A stretch of DNA of 55,892 nt from Zygophlyctis sp. KS116 (taxonomy: Eukaryota; Chytridiomycota), in NCBI GenBank assembly GCA_054661495.1, contig BAAFSQ010000043.1, forward strand, positions 1 to 55,892. Direction: 5' to 3'. Within the stretch, counting starts at the first letter, position 1; each line of letters starts with the position of its first letter. Below the pieces are notes generated by a model. It was not told the DNA's origin. It saw only the letters and a list, made by a program, of their open reading frames with translations, and did not search any database. The translations under genes and the position numbers were made by a program. Of the stretch, positions 35,305-47,776 are shown piece by piece.

Positions 35305-35697
35305 ATGAGATGGCAAAACATTGTAATTCATTTCAAGAAATACCCAGGCTCTCATTTTACTTCATTTGTAGTCCTTCATGAAGTCTCTGCACTTGTTCCC
35401 ATTCCAATATTATTCCTAGGACTTGATTATCTAAATGTAGAAATACCATTCCCTCCTGATCTCTTACATATTGCTAATGATAAAGTCTCTAAAATCTTGG
35501 AGTTTTTGAAATGTCCGATTTTAGAAAAAGACTCGCAAGTCATGTTGCATTGGGCAAGTGCATATTTAATTGTAAAAGCGTTAATGCCTCTTAGAATAGG
35601 TCTATGTAATCTATATAATTGATAGCTAGGTATTTATTATGCTCCTGCATTCTCAAGGAGATTTGTAGAACCGATTACTAGAGTTTTTAAGGGCTAG
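35305..35697 (+). CDS. MRX11-like fungal mitochondrial membrane protein
   Basis: Two exons (35305-35605 and 35630-35697) with a 24-nt intron give 122 aa. The N-terminus HFKKYPGSHFTSFVVLHEVS followed by ALVPIPILF and the C-terminal HWASAYLIVKALMPLRIGLC, then APAFSRRFVEPIT, are the two conserved blocks of a fungal mitochondrial family that includes yeast Mrx11, whose role at the mitochondrial organising complex or ribosome is poorly defined. One or two hydrophobic segments suggest inner-membrane insertion. The second exon was recovered because the first ends in a stop inside the intron; the spliced tail restores the family C-terminus. Divergent from the coilin-like gene with 70 bp between starts. 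Confidence 0.7.
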
Positions 35698-35792
35698 GAG
35701 CTATTTCAGTACTCTATTTCAACAATATCTAGTATTTTAGACTGATTAGATAATAAAAGATTATAAATTTATAAATTTTAGAGGCAAGTGAG

Positions 35793-38700
35793 ATGGATCT
35801 ATGTAGGGATGAAGAGATTTATAATTTAGAAAAAATGTTCGGACATGTCAGCGGAGGGGAAAGGCCAGGCGGTGCCACAACTATGAAATTAAGTGATATA
35901 TTGGATGGGGTGATTGCATCTAATTATTCTGGATTAGGATCACTAAACGGAGATAGATTGCAATTATTGGATTATATTTCTAATGCCAAGAGAGATATCG
36001 GGAAACTATTGGTACTGGTAAAGAGCATAAAGGCTTTTGGAAATTATGATTCAGTTCAGAAATGTATAGAGTTTATAAAGAGTAAAGATTCATATATTGA
36101 AAAGGCTGCAAACGATTTATATCATATGAAGGGCGAATTGGTTAGTGCAAAGTTGCCATTATTTGATCTAATCACGGCGATTCAGGTTTTACAATTAAAG
36201 AAATATCCTCTGCCATTGGTATTACAATCTGCTTTTGAGGATTTTGATATGGGAGATGACGATGAAAAAACAACTTATCTTCATAGAGTCATGGGAATGA
36301 GGTTAATGACTAATGATTATTTGCCAAGGAGTTTAACGGGGCTAAAGTTTAGTAATATCAATTTACTTAATATTAGATAAAGGTTATTTGCAATTTAATG
36401 TTTTGGATTGCTTTCAAGTAAGGATTTTTTTAGAGGTTAATGGGATAAATTGGAGATTAGCTCAAGTGGTTGCATTGGTACAATCAAATCAGCAAAATTA
36501 TCCAGGATTAAATAATCCATTGTCTGAAAAGATGATGGAAACTATTGCTAAAGGTGCACAAAATAAGTTGGATCTGGGAGGTACTTCTGCTCTTTTAGAG
36601 CTCTCAAAGTATTTGAGTAAACTGGGAATTCAGTTAATGTTGGAAACTATTTTGGCTCAGTCTGATTTTCTATCAAAAACGCGATGGTCAAAGTCTCTTA
36701 GTGTTGACTCTTCAGAATTAAATAATCTAAGAATATTTTTTTGGGCGTCTAATTCTAAATCTTTTAAAAGATTTGTTCTTTTTGCAATCAAGGAAACAAA
36801 GTCTATTCTATCTGAAGATGTGACAATCAATGCAAAGTATCCAAATCTTTATCTATCAGAAGAAATTATGTATTCTCTTCGAATCGATTTAAAAATAATT
36901 GGAAAAGATGATTTGGCTCATGATATTTTGTCTGAGTCGGCAAAGAAAAAAATTCATTCTATTGTTTTGGTAAAATGACATTTTTTTATGTTTTAGGATC
37001 CAAAGAATTTAGATCTGGAAGAATATCTATATCAAGTTACAGAAACAACTGCCTCATTGCTCTTGGATGAGTTTTTGATAACCCTTTTAAATTCACTGGA
37101 ATATAATCAGGGCTTTTTCAAGGCAGAAATCATTAATGACTCTCTCAAGATTGATTTCTTGGGTCAATTTTCATTAAGTATTTTTGTGGATAGTATTTCT
37201 GGGCGTATTCGTGTGGGATCCGATGAAAATGCGGCGACTGTTCCTTTACTTTCGCTTTTTGAAGATAAAATTAATGAAAGTAACACTGATATTGTCCATT
37301 TACTGATGTTTTTACTTTACGAGGTAATATATTGGCTGATTTATAACTCTAGAATATTATGATATCTATAAAAGTGATTGCTACAAGTAATAAACTATAC
37401 CCTATTAAAGAGCCATCGATTGATAAGCAGAGTAATTATATTCACGGTAATTTCTAGGTATGACTCCATTTTTGAAGTTACTCCCGACATTTCAGAGGCA
37501 TTTTGTTTTTTTGTTTTTCAAAGATTATCCGGGACAATATATCGCAATCGCTGTTGCTGGCTCACAAGATTGGGCTGATATTGATAACAATACTGTAAAT
37601 ATCCAGAGAAACATCAATGATATGGAAATTCGTATGTGGACGATCAATGCACGGTATGATGTTGAGATTAATTGTTAGGCCTTCTGAAAATTCAAAAGAT
37701 TTGGTCATTGAAGATATTTCTCCTTTGGATAAAAATCATAAAACCATTCTTGATATTCATTCATACTCTTCTTCCAGATTTAATCTTCCAGCTCTCGCGG
37801 ACATTTCAGAAAGGATTTACATTAAGCTGATTTATCGTGATTTCATCCAGGAAGTATCTCGTTCAAATTCGAATTTCAAGTATTTGGATTTTAAATCTCA
37901 AAGTCTTGAAGTTTTATCAAAAATTCATTTAATCACCAATTTTTCCAATCAGCCAAAACTTGTTATTGATTTAGATGATCTTGTAGGAATGCCTCTATGC
38001 CATATTTGTAGCCCGTTATTTCTACATTTGATTGAAAACGACACAGGCGAAATTTACGTTCAAGGGAAGGCCCTCATTCGTAGTCCAAATACTTTCAGCT
38101 CGATCATTTTTAGTAACATTCAATAATTCGGGACTAACCAATAGATGTTGATCATCTTAATTATGATAAAGAAATTGGCGTGATTCTTTTTTCCCTTAAT
38201 AGAAGCGGGTCTTTAAGTTCTCGATTAAAAAGGATATTATTTTCCTTTTCAAAATTGATGAGTATCACATCTGTTTGTAAGTTTCAATCTCTTAAAACTA
38301 GTACAAATTCACCAGAATAAACTTTCAATGTTCAATATTTCCATTTTGGAATACAGTTTTGATTACATAATTATATCCATGTGCGAAATCGAGTTGAAAA
38401 TTTTGTTTAAAGATTCTCAAGAAGAAGGATCAGATCTGGTTATTGGGGTGGAATTGTGTAAAGAGCCGAAATTCCAAGCACATGCAATGAAAAGCTTTAT
38501 ATTCTTTTTGCAGAAAGCTTTGAACAGCTCCATGCACATTTCAGAGATCATTTATGTAACATAAATCATTCATTTATATATAGATGTCCTCAATGCAACT
38601 CTTATTTTTTAGGCTTTTGAAAGATGCAGTAAAAGATGTGGACTACTCAAATGCATGGGGTTCGCCAATGCCTTCGCTAATAGATATTGTGCCGCGTTCT

Positions 38701-39877
38701 TTAAAGAAAATGCAGGTGTATATCATTCGCAAATGGGCATTCAGTTTAGATTTTACTACTAATTGTATTATTATAACGGACTCCTTTGCAAAAAAAGAAA
38801 ATCGGGTGGGCAAGTTTGGACCGTTTCCTACGACTAATTTTATGTGGAATGATGCCATATCTATTCCAAAATCTTTTAAAATGAGCATACAAGACGGTAT
38901 CTTATTCAATATTCATGGGATCTCTTGCTTCATGTCATCATTTACAAATCATTTGAAACTTTGGAGTGTATTTCAATTTTTAGAAACCAGCTTACTTAAA
39001 TGTCAATCTGAGGCAACATTTGTAAGTTAAAATTATTAATACTTTATAGCAAATTGATACAATTTTAAATGAAGAATTAAAAACCAGGATCGGCTGGACA
39101 ACTAAATACGTTCAAGCTGCTATATCCTTTAAAGAAGATGAAAATCTTTGGCATGCAGTAATTGTTCCTCATAATAAAGAATTAATGGCTCCATTACAAA
39201 TGGCTCCGATGGACTCTAAAATTCTGTCAGAAGTTCTTTCATCAAAGGTAGGGTCCGTAATATTAACTTTATAGCTTAATTCCCTTTCCGGATCGCCGTT
39301 TTCCTCCTTTATAAACCTGATTGATTGTATAATTTCTCTATCTGTAGTACCAATGCTTGTATTAAGAGATTTTATTCAGTTAACAAAGTGGGAACTTGGA
39401 TCTTCTAATAGTAATTTAGGAGTAGAATGGATATTTTCTATTCCTGATGAATCAAGTCTAGATTTCATCAAACTAAATCAGATGTTCCCATTCAAAATTG
39501 ATAAGAAAAAATCAATCATATATTTTGTTGTAACTTTTTATTATTATAATGTATAGCTTAAATTCTTTCAAAGATCAACTCCTACATCATCCATCTGGAT
39601 CCCTTTTAAGTATAATTTTACAACTGGTATGATTAATCGTTGGACTCATCCCTCACATCCAAACGATTTTACAGACTATGATATCGATAGTGAAGCATTA
39701 AAGGAAAAATCCGCATCAATTTCTTCTGGCTCATTTCTAAATTCACAATCATTTCTTGATCGTACTCTAGCCCAAGCATCATCTAAATCTGTTCCTATTG
39801 CATTAGGAGGACCTGGTAAAATATTTGTGGTTGTAAAGCATTTATCTTCAAAAAACTTGCAAGATTTAAGATTTTAA
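35793..39877 (+). CDS. MED14: Mediator complex subunit MED14 (Rgr1)
   Basis: Backbone subunit linking head, middle and tail of Mediator, which couples activators to RNA polymerase II. Twelve exons and eleven introns (25-32 nt) give 1261 aa. The N-terminal MED14 domain is clear: MKLSDILDGVIASNY, RLQLLDYISNAKRDIGKLLV, SVQKCIEFI, AANDLYHMKGELVSAKLPLF and DLITAIQVLQLKKYPLP. The rest is only weakly conserved, as in all Med14 orthologues, but the reading frame closes across every junction. Introns start at 36352, 36970, 37324, 37432, 37654, 38113, 38277, 38556, 39022, 39248 and 39530. The N-terminal GGERPGGATTMKLSDI resembles the metazoan and fungal start. Confidence 0.9.
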
Positions 39878-40007
39878 ATTGTCTATGGAACCGCTACTGA
39901 ATCTTAATATTAAAAATATCCAAAATCTAATAAAATATCGTAAAATCAATCTGCAGTCCGATTGTTTTCCGATCGTACAATCTGAAAGAAAGCGTGTCAG
40001 GTCTAAA

Positions 40008-40526
<519 letters not shown>

Positions 40527-40530
<4 letters not shown>

Positions 40531-43500
40531 GTCTGTACTGATTTTATATAATCTTCATATAGAGATATCAGCTGGAATAACTGATTATAAAGAAACTATA
40601 ATAAGATAACAACTATTACCTGAAGATAATCTTCGTCCTTCTCTTCTAAAATGTCTTGATATTCCATTATCTCTTGTAAAAAGTTGTGTTGAGAATTCAA
40701 GATAGAAAGTCCCTTGTTAATGACTGATAAAGATTGAATTGGAAGGTATAATGAGCTATAATGATAAATGACAATGCTAATTTCTTGGAGCATATCGTGG
40801 ATATAAATTCTTAATTTAAGTTTAAAAATGTACCTCTTGTCTTGTAGAGTTTTTGATTCTAGATTGTTAAAGTCTTGAGATCTAGATAATGCTTTCAAAA
40901 GTGTAGATTTTATCCATGATTCAGATCGCTATAATAAATCAAATTAAAACATACCCATTTAGAATGAAAACTCTCGTGAAATGTGATTGAACGGATATGT
41001 AAATTAACTAGCTTATCATCAAAGGCATTAATTAAGCAAGGAAAAGCTCTGGGTAGAGATAGCCAAGAATCATTTAAGTTATGAGGAAAAGGTATTTCTA
41101 GAAAATTAAAAAAGTTGATGATTAGCTTACTTGGAGGTACGGAGTTGATATCACTAGTATTGGGACCATCAAATACAATTGTATCGCGAATTCTAAAGGA
41201 TTCATCAGTTAGAAATTCAACAATTTCCTTTTGTAATGTGAGAATAGATCGGTTTCTTTTTGCCTTGATGCATTCATCAAAGAATAAAATGGATGGATCT
41301 TGTTCGCACATATTTGGATGTCTTCCTCTAATAAACACATAGAATGACTGAGATTTTGTAAATCGTTTCATGAATAGTCTAGATTCAAAATCTAGATCTA
41401 AGAGAAAATCTTGAGTTTGATAAATATGCTTCAAGGATTCATTGTCTTCCATCGCACATTTATTTTCTGGAAAAGTGAAAAACTGCTGATAATTCCGCAT
41501 TATGGAAGTAAAAACATTCAAAAATGCATGTCTGATTTTAGTAACATCAAACCTTTTTGGACATGGAAAAGCATCCATTACATCTAAGCATTCTTGATGA
41601 ATCTTTGAATCACATTCTTTGATTTTAAGCTACAGAATATACCTTTGCATACTAGAAACCAATCCTGATTGATAACTTGTCGACATAATTTACAATGTTT
41701 TGATTTATCCTGTTTTATATATCTTCTAGCATATTTTGCAAAAGCTTCGGCATTTTCATTCAGATAAGAAGAATCCGATATTTTATCATCCACATTGCCG
41801 GGTATTGCATTCGGATGCACGGCTTTTCTATTCACAAAAAGATGACCGTGACAATCAATACCATCATCAGTCTTGATTGAGATAATACTGTTCAATTGGG
41901 AAGGCTTATTCTTTGTTCTAAATTTGAACGAGAAAGATTTTGATGGAAACGATTTTCGAAAGCTAGAAGTGCTTTGGATCGAGATATTTGAAAGAGAGAC
42001 GGTAGACTATTAATTACCCAAAGAATATATACCTCTCGCTTGTTCAACGGAGAAGGCTCCGAAGAAATAGAACTTATAGATTTGGTATCTAGGGAATGAT
42101 GATGCTTGTAGTCTGGTATTAAGTCACTCATAGGAGATTGAGTTTTCCCTGATGGCAATTGTGGTAAATCATCACGATCTACAGATTGTGCAATACCAGT
42201 ATCCAAGCTGTCCAATCTCGAAGAAAATGAGCACAAGCTGACATGTTTCCCATTAGGAAATGTTTGGTTGAACGTTATCATGCTTTCCAAGGTATTTCCA
42301 GTATTTGTGGGTATAAACTTTTGAATTCTAGAAATCAGCTTTCTTTTTTCTCGTGTTGGCAAGTATAATGAGCGACCCGAACTTGTAATTTTGTCATTAT
42401 CAAGATCAATAAGAACAGCATCCGAAGGCCTATTTTCTTGTTCTATGGGGGTATCAAAATATTCTCTATTGATTCCGACTAGAAATGGTACTGGAGCTTG
42501 TAAATAACTAAGCATCCTTGACGGCAGAATCGGAATATATATATGATCCCAAGTAAACGGAAAACACAATGCTAAAATAGCTTCACATGCAAATGTCAAG
42601 ATATTAGAATATGATGATATAACAATGATTTTGCGCTCCATAAGTAAAAATTCCATAAACATTATTACATGATCTACAGATAATGAATGAAATAAAGGAT
42701 AAAATGAAAACTATCGAATTATGATTGGTATAACATACATTTGTAAGTATTGGAAAATCATTTACAGCTGGACGTGAACAAAAAAGTGTTAAATTTCCAA
42801 TTGGAAAAGCCATTTCTACTTTTCCACTAACAGGAAAAGGCAGCTCATCAATTAGATGAACAATGTACCTAACGTTAAGTTAATTAATAGAACCTTTCCA
42901 GTGGAATTGTAGTATCTGAATGGCGTACAAGTATCAACTCTCTCAACCAATCCGTTAGCAATTGAAACCATGGCCACCTACTCAATACTCCAATGCACCT
43001 ACTAAATCAATATAATAGAATCAAACCGTGGAAGATAAACCTTTTTTGCATCAGAGATACCATGATATTTCATCGGACGCACCAATTGTTCCAGAATATT
43101 AACATTTTCCAATGCGTCATTACTAGCCTTTTCTAACTGCTTATCTGATGGATTATTTTGATATCCTTGAGTGAGCCTTGTCAACTTTTGTTTAGCGTTT
43201 TCCAATTGTATTTTCATATGCTTTGCGAATTCAAGTTCATCAGTCTTAAAATTATAAAACAGAATATACAGTATGTTGGCTATGAAATACATTTAATAAT
43301 TCGTCTAGTTCGGTTGCATGATCACCAGACAACATTTCATGGATGGTAACCGTTACGCCATAATATCGGACACCTCCTTTTCCAGTCACAACCTTTTATG
43401 AATAAATAAATCATACAAATGAGTGAAATGTATCAATAGGAGATGCTTCTTGTGAGTGTATCAGTTTTAAATCATTTGGAAAACAAAACTATAGTTGGCA

Positions 43501-43737
43501 AAGGTTGGCGTCGTACCATTGGTAAGAATTCATTAAAAGGAATATCTGAATATTCAGTCTCTGGATATCGCATTATCAAGCGAGGGATATATATATGCTG
43601 AATTGGGTGAATATCTTCTGCGTTTCAATAATGGTAAAAATACCAGATAAAGTATTTACTCTGCATGAATCAAGAGTCGACAATGATGGTAATCCAACTT
43701 GAAAAAAGTAATCCGCTAATCTTGCCTCTCTCGCCAT
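40527..43737 (-). CDS. DENN-domain protein (DENND4/MADD-like) with internal C1-like zinc finger
   Basis: A putative RabGEF. Thirteen exons and twelve introns (24-28 nt) all close in frame, giving 967 aa. uDENN: RLADYFFQVGLPSL, IYIPRLIMRYPETEYSDIP, VRYYGVTVTIHEML. cDENN: CIGVLSRWPWFQLLTDWLRE, PLERYIVHLIDELPFPVSGK, MERKIIVISSYSNILTFACE, FPFTWDHIYIPILPS and YLQAPVPFLVGIN. dDENN: IRHAFLNVFTSIMRNYQQF with FESRLFMKRF. Between cDENN and dDENN a zinc-finger pattern CKLC-x11-CKEC-x4-H-x2-C-x8-C matches the second half of a C1 (phorbol-ester type) domain; it is only seen after removing the 26-nt introns 42007-42032 and 41617-41642. The 24-nt intron 40810-40833 is in-frame without a stop and could be retained. 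A TGACGTA is at 43770-43776. Confidence 0.88.
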
Positions 43738-43834
43738 CAATTAGCGGCCGTCGGAGAGTTGCTCAAGTATGACGTACTTTAATCAGTTTAAGTTTGGTCT
43801 TGTAGTATGTTCAATGTCAAAATTATGATGTCAA

Positions 43835-45449
43835 CTAAAATAAGTCTGTACATGAAGCTCTAAAGGAAAAATAGATCTCTAAAGACACGATATCCATAAG
43901 ATAATCGGACATGGTCAGTAAATGCTCAAGCTTTATATTATTTGTAAACAGCGATTTTATCCAATGTAAGGGGTAGCTTGCACATTAGACATACAGGATG
44001 CAATTCATCTGCGCAGAAATTCAGCCAGTTTCTTAAATCAAAAAACTAAATTATGAGTCTAAAATTATAAAATACCTCTAAATGCAAACAATTACGGCCT
44101 TTAATTGGGATTTCCATTTGTTTATTTGATATATGACAAGTCATACTGAAAACTGCTGACCTAAAGTCAGCGTCTTCCCAAGAAGGATCAAGTGTTATGT
44201 TATTAGTTAAAATGTCCTCTGTTGCTTTTTGTCGTGTAAGTAAGGCCACAATTCGTAATTCAAAAACATATTTTACTTTTCTAGTTGATTGAAATCTTAG
44301 AGTTAATAGATTATCTTCCACTTTTAAAAAGTTTGAAATGGTTGGTGGATGATTTTCAGTGATATAGAAGTTATTAAGGTGTTTTTTTAATCCTGGGTCA
44401 GGATCTGTTGGGATTTTGAAAGAATTTAATTGTGCGCCGATTCCTGTTGGCCATTTAAGTCTTTTATGTACGTCTGGTTCTTCATAGCAATAAAGTTGCA
44501 AAATAAATTCTGTCATTGATATTTTTGTATCAAATCTACGGCATTTTTCCCGTGAAATTGAGAAACTGACATTAACAAATTTTGCATCTGGCATAATTAC
44601 TATTGGATCTATAAACGTTCCAATTACTTTAGAAAATCTTTGCACTCCTTGCCTGCTCATTTTAGAAGTAATTGCAATCTTTTTAGCAAATTCAAACCGT
44701 TGCTGCAATCTATGAAAAGGTCCGACATCCTGATCTACCACCCGAGAAGATTCATTACAGGCTTTTGATTTAATTTTTGATTCTTCCAAAGATTTTTGGT
44801 TTCTAGAAACATTTGAATGGATTATTGTCTTTAGTACTTCAATCCAAGGCTTAATATCTCTAAGCAAACTAAATCCTCGAAAGACATCATTTTCTTCAAT
44901 TTCATGGAGAATACAATATGCTGAATATGTATTATATTCTTCCTTTACTGCCAATTCAAGAACATCCTATTTTTAAATTTTTCAAATTACAGAGAGAAGG
45001 TTGGTTAATATATCTACTTCATATTGATCAATTTCATAACAGATTCCTTTTAACCACTTAGAAATTCCTGCACAAGCATATCTATAACCGTGAGTAGTAT
45101 ATAGTTTATTGTGCAATTCTTTTAATATTATCAAATCTTTATCTCTTAGACTATAGATATATCCATCATAAGAATTGACCAAATTACTGATTGGCACTTT
45201 TGATACATGGGATTTTGGCAGGATTTTGCTTTCATGTTCTCTTGTGTCATCAGTTTTGATCTTATCATTTTGAATTGAATTCATATAGGCTGATAGCTTT
45301 TCTTCATCTGAATCATTCATTAATGTTTCTATCGATAATCTCTTTACTTGCATTGGCTTCTCTTTCGGAGATTGATATTGTAGATTATTTGCATTACTCT
45401 TAATTGCGGGGAGAGTAGATAACAATCTATCATGTCCGATTTGAATCAT
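43835..45449 (-). CDS. SUMO E3 ligase, PIAS/Siz family
   Basis: Four exons (45449-44991, 44966-44076, 44045-43950, 43924-43835) with introns of 24, 30 and 25 nt give ~537 aa. The PINIT domain is visible (FSKVIGTFIDPIVIMP...FVNVSFSISREKCRRF; QLYCYEEPD; WPTGIGAQLNSFKIP; VKYVFELRIVALLTRQ), followed by the MIZ/SP-RING (SNKQMEIPIKGRNCLHLEFF; DLRNWL; PVCLMCKLPLTLDKIA) that binds the SUMO-loaded E2. There is no recognisable SAP domain at the N-terminus. The last junction (donor GTTTAC) is uncertain; without it the protein ends after DKIAVYK. Either way the protein stops soon after the SP-RING, unlike the longer acidic tails of yeast Siz1 or human PIAS1. Confidence 0.85.
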
Positions 45450-45884
45450 TGGAGCATGTGGATGACATCCAAGAGTCTGATGAAATGGCTGATGATGGTA
45501 GATCTGCCCTTGACTATTATTTGTATATCTATTTATTATCTTATAATTCTTACGGCTGAAATCTATTACTCTTAATCTTTAACTCTGATTCAACTCTCCT
45601 ATGATGAGGTATTGGAGTAAATAATCTAGGATTTTGCCCAAATGACATTTATATGATGATGTCACTCCTAAATGACGTTGTAAATCCCCCTATTTACCGT
45701 TGCAGGTTAGGCATGACGTATGAATGACGTATGAATGACATCGGCTGTACGGATGAATTACAAATAAGTGCGCCTCCGTATTTAATAACTATTGGTAGTA
45801 ACTATCCATCTATCTTATTTATTCGGACAACGCTCAAACAACCGAGAGATCAACGTTGGGAAAAACTGTCAAAACAAATAATAT
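45450..45884. promoter_or_regulatory. Intergenic promoter region of PIAS with clustered TGACGT sites
   Basis: This 435-bp gap holds TGACGT at 45673-45678 and TGACGTA at 45714-45720 and 45725-45731, plus a related TGATGTCAC near 45656. The two perfect heptamers are 11 bp apart, one helical turn. It lies upstream of the minus-strand PIAS gene and beyond the 3' end of CNOT2. No coding sequence is supported here. Confidence 0.6.
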
Positions 45885-46643
45885 TTATCCTTTTAACGAC
45901 AAAGACTCTAAATTCCTTTCATTCTGCTCAATTTCAGAGTCTCCCCGTTCTTCTATTTGATCATAATACAAAATCCATTCCTTCTTAATCCTTGTCCACG
46001 TAGATGGATCAAAAAACACATATATTCCTCTTTCACATCCAGGACCTTTAATTGTAGTTTCCTATACAATAAATTTTCTAAAATAAAATACAATTGAAGG
46101 ATCCTTTGATAACCATAATTTCAATTCTTTGTGATACCTCCAACTCCTTCCATACAACTCTTGCGCAGCTGCTTCTTGCATTGCATCTCTAGGAAATGCA
46201 TAAAAGATATAAAACAATGTTTCATCTGAATAAGAAGACATTTTAGGAATTACTTGAGAGAGACAATAAACAGGAGAAAGAGAAAATTCAGGTTCTGCTC
46301 CAATCATTGGCTGATCAGAGAATGGCGACATGAAAGATTGATAAATATGTTCAGAGCCATTCAAATTTAATCCCAATGCACTTAAATCTGTTCCCAACGA
46401 TAGTGTACTCAAGTCTTCGTTTGTCATTCTGACCAGATCTATTAATCCCAAAAGTCCGAATTTATCCTGCTCTTTTGTTTTCGAAGGAACAAATCCCATA
46501 CTCGGACCACCGCCTCCTCCAACAGCTTTAGAAAACTCAAAATCTTTTACAAAGAGAGACTCTGAAGACTTACCAAGGGCGGGAAAGTCTTCTAAAGTCA
46601 AGTCTTTCTTTGCGGCTGATGCAACATTTGAAAATGACTCCAT
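45885..46643 (-). CDS. CNOT2: CCR4-NOT complex subunit 2 (NOT2)
   Basis: A 242-aa NOT2 with two exons (46643-46092, 46061-45885) and a 30-nt intron. The N-terminus has the LTLEDFPALG motif typical of NOT2. The middle reads FGLLGLIDLVRMTNEDLSTL then LGTDLSALGLNLN, the CNOT2 anchor region for NOT1. The C-terminal NOT box is clear: YSDETLFYIFYAFPRDAMQE, AAAQELYGRSWRYHKELKLW and GIYVFFDPSTWTRIKKEWIL. NOT2 pairs with NOT3/5 on the NOT1 scaffold and helps control deadenylation and transcription. It is short compared with human CNOT2 (540 aa) because the disordered N-terminus is reduced. Confidence 0.95.
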
Positions 46644-46782
46644 TTTACTCCAAGAATAAACTCAAGATTAATTTCTGAGAGGTCTGAGTCTAGTCGCCTT
46701 GAAGGCCGAGTGTCAGGTTGGAGGCGGTCAAAGTTTAGTCATTTAAGGATTTTTTTAAAAGGTAGTATTATACATTTAAAGT

Positions 46783-47562
46783 TTAAATCTCTGAATTCAA
46801 AAGATCAGACTTGACAGTTGGAAAATCAATTGTCAATTCTCTAAATGCATAATCAAAATCAGTTGTTGAGCCCAGTTGAGTATCGAGGGCCGGGGTAGCT
46901 AGTCCGAAATCAATCAGTTTAATTCCATCTCTTGTAACTATTGCATTGAGAGGGGATGCATCATTATGAGCATAGCCGGTTTCAAATGCAAATGTAACAA
47001 CTGCTTCTAGATATTCTAATGATAATTTTGTCAAGAGTTGTCTTTCTTTAGGAACCGATGGATTAATTGATTCTAAAACAGAATGCAAAACAGGTCCTTG
47101 TAAATAATCCTGAACGACTACCAACAAATCATCATCGGAACATATATACCGATCAAGTCTTTTTAAAACGGTAATTTCTCTAAGAAATGCTTCCCTTGGA
47201 TTACAAAATGTAGAAAAAGGATTGTAAATCTTGACGACAACTTTCTTGTCAAGAGTTTCTCCAATGAATGCAGATCCTTGACTTCCTTGGCCAAGTCTGG
47301 ATTTCAATACAACTACAAGACTACCAATGATGATTTGTTTTCCACAAACAGACTCTGAATCATTCAGAATTAGACTTAGTAGATCAATAGGAGATAGGGA
47401 GTGATTGGCTGGATGTAAACTAGTCTTTATTCCATCAAAGTTGAAGGAAGTTTCTACTATTTTGATTGCTGCATTGGAAAATGTTGATAATGCATTGGTT
47501 TCAAGTCCAGGGAATCTAGCTAGAAGAGATATCAATAGTAGATCGGAGATCTTTGTATACAT
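46783..47562 (-). CDS. Atypical protein kinase-like protein (HND instead of HRD)
   Basis: An intronless 259-aa protein with a compact kinase fold. A hydrophobic N-terminus (DLLLISLLARFPG) and ~70 unassigned residues precede the kinase lobe. Gly loop GQGSQG is at ~91-96, VVVK lysine at 111, a helix-C glutamate near 128 (REAFLREITVL), catalytic loop HNDASPLN at ~199-206 and LIDFGLA at ~216-222. Lys, Asp, Asn and DFG are all present, so catalysis is plausible; the HRD arginine is replaced by Asn, as in small-molecule kinases and some lipopolysaccharide-type kinases. The sequence ends ~37 residues after DFG, so the C-lobe is truncated compared with true eukaryotic protein kinases. Family not recognised; substrate unknown. 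Confidence 0.7.
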   Translation of the reverse strand: MYTKISDLLLISLLARFPGLETNALSTFSNAAIKIVETSFNFDGIKTSLHPANHSLSPIDLLSLILNDSESVCGKQIIIGSLVVVLKSRLGQGSQGSAFIGETLDKKVVVKIYNPFSTFCNPREAFLREITVLKRLDRYICSDDDLLVVVQDYLQGPVLHSVLESINPSVPKERQLLTKLSLEYLEAVVTFAFETGYAHNDASPLNAIVTRDGIKLIDFGLATPALDTQLGSTTDFDYAFRELTIDFPTVKSDLLNSEI

Positions 47563-47776
47563 TTAAAAAAGCCGCCACAAGTCATGTGTAACAGCAATAT
47601 CTGAGACAATGATCGGGTCACAATGAATCTCTGATAATAATGGCTATATTGACTCTATTATTTTTTAAGAAAGTGGATACAAGATCTTATATTGTTGTAT
47701 TAATGAAGAGTGGAAGAATGTGTACCGCTAGTCAAAGTTTTTAGAATTCAATAATAGATTTTAATCATTTGCTTCT

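Noticed and set aside
45471-45575. Possible box C/D snoRNA on the plus strand (TGATGA near 45480, CTGA near 45553, AAGAGT/ACTCTT ends)
   Set aside because: The base before TGATGA is C rather than A/G, and eight bases separate the D-like box from the stem, so the k-turn would not form well.
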